From contig DAOUAJ010000461.1 of assembly GCA_034433615.1 (NCBI GenBank), positions 1-8,109 on the forward strand: DNA of 8,109 bases. The letters are read 5' to 3'. The stretch is from DAOUAJ01 sp034433615 (GTDB lineage Bacteria; Chloroflexota; Anaerolineae; DUEN01). Under the pieces are notes generated by a model. The model worked only from the letters and a program-made list of their open reading frames with translations. It was not told the DNA's origin and ran no database searches. Positions 5,546 through 8,109 of this stretch are shown here, in pieces. Every line of letters begins with the position of its first letter. The stretch's first letter is position 1. The position numbers were made by a program, and so were the translations under genes.

Positions 5546-6283
5546 ATGACTGAAGAAGAGAGAAAGAAACGACCGGACTGGTCCGATGTGCACCGTGTCC
5601 TGGTTATCATGGCCCATCCTGACGATGCCGACATCATCTGTGGCGGCACCGTCATCCAGATGGCCCGGCAAGGCATTGAAGTGACTTACATGGTTTTGAC
5701 CAACGGTGATAAGGGCAATCACAACCCACTGGTGACCCGTAACCAGTTGATCGCCATGCGCAAAGAGGAGCAACGCGCGGCCGCCGCCTTGTGTGGCGTG
5801 AAGCAGGTCCTCTTCATGGGCGAAGAGGACGGCTTTCTCCATCCCACGCGTAGCATCCGCAAGCGGGTGACCAGGGAAATCCGCCGCATTCGACCGGAAC
5901 TGATCATCTGCCCCAATCCAGACCGCTATCTGGTCGGCGATAGCTATATCAATCACCCGGATCACCGCAACGCCGGCCTGGTGGCGCTGGAGGCCATCTT
6001 TCCTGCCGCTGATAACCCGATGTTTTATCCCGACATGGCCGATGAGGGGTACTTACCCCACAAAATCAGCCAGTTGTATGTCGCCGGCCACGAGGAAACT
6101 AACGTCGAGATAGACATCACTGAGGAGATTGATCTCAAGATCCGGGCCATCCTCTGCCACAAGAGTCAATTTGGTGATCCGGCGGAAGTCGAACGGCGGT
6201 GGCGAGAGCGGTTGGGCGAGAAACAGCCCGACGGGAGTATCCGTTACTTTGAACGTTTCAAAGGCATGAGGTTCCGCCGATAA
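5546..6283 (+). CDS. PIG-L/LmbE-family zinc-dependent N-deacetylase
   Basis: This protein of 245 residues is of normal length for the family. ATG at 5546 is chosen because GAGGTG at 5531-5536 is a ribosome-binding site about 9 bases upstream. A GTG at 5534 in the same frame would add four residues but would consume that site. The N-terminal beta strand ends in the signature AHPDD (23-27), where His24 and Asp27 should bind zinc and Asp26 act as general base. The second motif NHPDHRNAG (136-144) supplies the third zinc ligand. Family members remove N-acetyl groups from GlcNAc-type sugars (GlcNAc-PI, GlcNAc-inositol in mycothiol synthesis, diacetylchitobiose, antibiotic intermediates). There is no signal peptide, so it is cytoplasmic. 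Its position before a sugar-binding protein suggests an imported N-acetylated sugar, but the exact substrate cannot be read from sequence. Confidence 0.9.
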   Translation: MTEEERKKRPDWSDVHRVLVIMAHPDDADIICGGTVIQMARQGIEVTYMVLTNGDKGNHNPLVTRNQLIAMRKEEQRAAAALCGVKQVLFMGEEDGFLHPTRSIRKRVTREIRRIRPELIICPNPDRYLVGDSYINHPDHRNAGLVALEAIFPAADNPMFYPDMADEGYLPHKISQLYVAGHEETNVEIDITEEIDLKIRAILCHKSQFGDPAEVERRWRERLGEKQPDGSIRYFERFKGMRFRR

Positions 6284-6290
6284 GATGACC

Positions 6291-6389
6291 CGGCGGCTAG
6301 AAGCCCCAGGCTAGAGTCTGCGAAGCCCCTCTTCAGGGGCTGCCAACAGCGACTGCAGCCTCCGAAGGGAGGCTTTGCACAGCGTAGAC
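6291..6389. repeat. REP-like palindromic cluster with cloverleaf fold
   Basis: Directly after the deacetylase stop lie GGCT-AGA-AGCC (6295-6305), AGCCCCT-CTTC-AGGGGCT (6324-6341, perfect 7-bp stem) and GCCTCC-GAAG-GGAGGC (6358-6373, perfect 6-bp stem). The last two are enclosed by GTCTGCG (6316-6322) pairing with CGTAGAC (6383-6389) through one G-T pair. Together they give a three-way junction of 74 bases. The first 22 bases recur almost exactly at 6537-6557. No proper T-run follows the stems, so this looks more like a dispersed extragenic palindrome than a dedicated terminator, although it may slow transcription from the deacetylase gene. Confidence 0.5.
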
Positions 6390-6410
6390 AGTAGTTTCAA
6401 CTCGGTTAGC

Positions 6411-6439
6411 TTGACACCCTGTTAGCGACGTGGTATAAA
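6411..6439 (+). promoter_or_regulatory. Strong sigma-70 promoter for the sugar-binding protein
   Basis: TTGACA (6411-6416, perfect) is followed after exactly 17 bases by TATAAA (6434-6439, five of six). Transcription should start near 6446, leaving an untranslated leader of about 260 bases before the ATG at 6706. This makes the binding protein independently transcribed from the deacetylase. Confidence 0.7.
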
Positions 6440-6446
6440 CAATCAA

Positions 6447-6456
6447 GGAAGCTTCC
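6447..6456. promoter_or_regulatory. Operator-like palindrome at the transcription start
   Basis: GGAAGCTTCC is a perfect 10-base palindrome placed at about +2 to +11 of the promoter above, where a bound repressor would block initiation. Carbohydrate transporter operons are often controlled by LacI- or GntR-type repressors. No regulator gene is in the window, so the protein is unknown. Confidence 0.4.
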
Positions 6457-6511
6457 AACCTCAGACGCGGATTTGCACCTTCCCCGCATTCGAGCCTGAC
6501 CGGTAGTGTCT

Positions 6512-6572
6512 AGGGCTTTTCAATGCTCTCACCAGACGGCGGCTGAAGTCGCAGGCTGCATTGAAAAGCCCT
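6512..6572. repeat. 61-bp element with perfect 15-bp inverted repeats in the leader
   Basis: AGGGCTTTTCAATGC (6512-6526) and GCATTGAAAAGCCCT (6558-6572) are exactly complementary. The 31-base loop contains a second hairpin, GCGGCT-GA-AGTCGC, and a near copy of the palindromic sequence at 6291-6312. In RNA this would be a very stable stem in the middle of the leader. It may be a mobile repeat, a processing or stability element, or a regulatory fold. There is no following T-run, so simple termination is unlikely. Confidence 0.6.
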
Positions 6573-6597
6573 GGGGCCATTCCATGAGTGGTTAAAG

Positions 6598-6631
6598 AAG
6601 GAGGTGGGCCAGACAATTGCTCTTCAAGTAA
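6598..6631 (+). promoter_or_regulatory. Perfect Shine-Dalgarno sequence inside the leader, possible leader peptide
   Basis: AAGGAGGTG at 6598-6606 matches the usual 16S anti-Shine-Dalgarno over nine bases, 100 bases before the real gene start. The only starts near it are a TTG at 6617 (Met-Leu-Phe-Lys-stop) and a GTG overlapping the site itself (ten codons to 6636). It may recruit ribosomes as a standby or leader-peptide site, or be the relic of a lost gene. Confidence 0.25.
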
Positions 6632-6705
6632 GGTGATTTTTCTTCCTCAGAACCCTGTCTATCGTACAATCCCCATAGTTTCGCAACCTGCAGGAGGCAT
6701 ATCCC

Positions 6706-8097
6706 ATGACAAGCAGAACGATTAGCCGACGAAGTTTCCTCAAGATGGCGGGCGGCATGGCTGGTGCCATGGCCCTCGCTGCGTGTGCGCCCGCGCCCGC
6801 GGCTCCGGCAGCTCCACCCGCTGAAGAAAAGGCCCCTGCCCCGGCTCCCGCCGAGGCGGTGGTCGTCGAGTGGTGGCACGGCTGGGGCGGCCAGGTCGCC
6901 CTGGATACGTTGGAGAAGGTCGCCCAGGCCTTTAACGAGCAGGGAGCCGGCTTCCAGGTGAAGCGCACCCAGGTGGATCAGGTGAGCGATAAGCTGCTGA
7001 CCGCCATCGCCGGAGGCACCCCACCGGACGTCGAGACCGGCAACATCGCCTACTCCGAGTTCTACTCGCGCAAGTCCATGCAGCCTCTGGATGAGCGCCT
7101 CAACGCCTCTACTGCTATTGACCGGAAGGATATCTTCGAGTCGTCCTGGGATTACGCGAGCTGGCAGGGCGTCATCTACGGCATCCCTTCGGTCGAAAGC
7201 TTCCTGCGCTACGCCTTCTCCTGTAACGTAGACCTGGTGCAGGCGAAGGGCCTGGACCCCAATGCGCCACCGCAGACCTTCGACGAGGCCTACGAGTGGC
7301 ACAAGATCCTGACCGAGCTGGATCAGGCTGGAAACGTAGCCATCCTGGGGTTCGATCCCATGGATGCGATGGGGGGCTCGTGGGGCGGTGGCGATCCCTT
7401 CTACTGGGGCGCGGCCTACAACAAAAAGGCCTTCGACGAAGAAACGGGCACCTACCACGTCAATGAGGATTGGTTCATCGAGGTCCTTGCCACCATTAAG
7501 AAGTTCTATGACCTGGTGGGCGCCGAGAAGATTGACGGCTACCGCAACAGCTATGGCACGTGGACCGAGAGCCCGACGGCCAGCTTCCCGGCCGGCGTGC
7601 AGGCCATGATCATCAACGGCTACTGGCAGCCAGGCGAGTTGGCCCACGCTGCGCCTGACCGGAAATTCGCTTACTCCTGGATGCTGGTGCCCACCGACCG
7701 CAAGGGCAAGAAGGTGCAGTCCACCGGTGGGCACAACTCGCAAATCCCCAACGGCGCCAAGCACCCCGACGAGGCGTTCAAGTACATCGAGTTCCTGCTC
7801 TCGGACAAGGCTATGGACATCATCTACGAGGGGACCGGGTGGATCGGCGCGCGCAAATCTTACCTGGCCAAAGTAGATGTTTCCAAATACCCGGGTCTCG
7901 ATTTCTACGTCAAATCGGCAACCGAGGCCGATGAGATGCACGGCATGCCGGTTGACCCCATCGAGAACTTCACGGGCAACCAGTGGTGGGACACCGTCTC
8001 GGCCGTTAACCACGGCACCAAGACCCCCGAAGAGGCCGCCGCTGACATGCAAGCGGCGCTGACGAAGGAATACGCCAGCCGCTTCGGCGGAGGTTGA
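6706..8097 (+). CDS. Carbohydrate ABC transporter substrate-binding lipoprotein, Tat-exported
   Basis: This is a complete protein of 463 residues. ATG at 6706 has AGGAGG at 6692-6697, 8 bases upstream. The N-terminus carries a twin-arginine motif SRRSFLK (7-13), a hydrophobic stretch and a lipobox LAAC with the lipid-bearing Cys27, so it should be folded in the cytoplasm, exported by Tat and anchored on the outer face of the membrane. An Ala/Pro tether follows (about 28-49). The rest matches the family 1 extracellular solute-binding fold: a first strand VVVEWWHGWGG, a helix ending in AFNEQG, and TAIAGGTPPDVE. NGYWQPGEL sits in the second half, and KHPDEAFKYIEFLLSDKAM followed by GWIGARKSYL lies near the C-terminus. 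The aromatic residues suggest an oligosaccharide or sugar ligand. The permease and possibly ATPase genes should follow to the right. The exact sugar cannot be named. The upstream deacetylase hints at an N-acetylated one. Confidence 0.92.
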   Translation: MTSRTISRRSFLKMAGGMAGAMALAACAPAPAAPAAPPAEEKAPAPAPAEAVVVEWWHGWGGQVALDTLEKVAQAFNEQGAGFQVKRTQVDQVSDKLLTAIAGGTPPDVETGNIAYSEFYSRKSMQPLDERLNASTAIDRKDIFESSWDYASWQGVIYGIPSVESFLRYAFSCNVDLVQAKGLDPNAPPQTFDEAYEWHKILTELDQAGNVAILGFDPMDAMGGSWGGGDPFYWGAAYNKKAFDEETGTYHVNEDWFIEVLATIKKFYDLVGAEKIDGYRNSYGTWTESPTASFPAGVQAMIINGYWQPGELAHAAPDRKFAYSWMLVPTDRKGKKVQSTGGHNSQIPNGAKHPDEAFKYIEFLLSDKAMDIIYEGTGWIGARKSYLAKVDVSKYPGLDFYVKSATEADEMHGMPVDPIENFTGNQWWDTVSAVNHGTKTPEEAAADMQAALTKEYASRFGGG

Positions 8098-8109
8098 TCA
8101 CAAGTTCAG

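Noticed and set aside
6316..6389. 74-base cloverleaf-like fold resembling a tRNA
   Set aside because: It has only two inner arms, no T-loop GTTCRA sequence, no D-loop GG pattern and no anticodon arm of the right size. It fits a palindromic repeat better.
6642..6670. Second promoter close to the sugar-binding protein with TACAAT as -10
   Set aside because: The -10 is fair, but the corresponding -35 position reads CTTCCT, far from consensus. The upstream TTGACA-N17-TATAAA is much stronger.
6592..8052. 486-codon open frame on the minus strand opposite the sugar-binding protein
   Set aside because: It is the mirror of a GC-rich gene with a clear Tat signal, lipobox and family motifs. The antisense frame shows no recognisable domain.

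Overview
The window reads as a chromosomal segment of a GC-rich bacterium, most likely a Chloroflexota member (Anaerolineae-like). This is an inference. It rests on the style of the O-antigen-ligase/TPR fusion, on a Tat-type sugar-binding lipoprotein next to a PIG-L deacetylase, on DUF11 surface-protein sequence, and on palindromic repeats between genes. No rRNA, tRNA or marker gene is present to settle the taxonomy.

Layout: (1) 1-357, minus strand: the N-terminal 119 codons of a secreted DUF11-repeat protein, cut by the window edge. (2) 358-1676: a 1.3-kb stretch with no convincing gene. It holds an imperfect direct repeat with small palindromes, an ideal ribosome-binding site followed by a broken mini-ORF, a run of hairpins, a 118-bp MITE-like element with 11-bp terminal inverted repeats and a 5-bp target duplication, a consensus sigma-70 promoter pointing left, further inverted repeats, and a heptamer tandem repeat. 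(3) 1677-5432, plus strand: a 1251-residue polytopic membrane protein with an O-antigen ligase/polymerase (Wzy_C-type) core, a basic linker, a second membrane block and about ten C-terminal TPRs. (4) 5546-6283: a PIG-L/LmbE-family zinc N-deacetylase. (5) 6284-6705: a 422-bp regulatory gap with REP-like palindromes, a TTGACA-N17-TATAAA promoter, an operator-like palindrome at the expected start site, and a 61-bp element with perfect 15-bp arms inside a roughly 260-nt leader. (6) 6706-8097: a Tat-exported lipoprotein, the substrate-binding subunit of a carbohydrate ABC transporter. Its permease genes would be expected just beyond the right edge.

How the genes may fit together (inference): the first two large genes concern the cell surface, one a secreted adhesion or S-layer-like protein and one a glycan ligase or polymerase that could build or attach glycans to lipid or protein. 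The deacetylase and the sugar-binding protein fit uptake and processing of an N-acetylated sugar. The binding protein clearly has its own promoter. Nothing in the window is a defence system, CRISPR array or prophage. The least explained material is the 1.3-kb structured region left of the ligase and the long leader of the binding protein.
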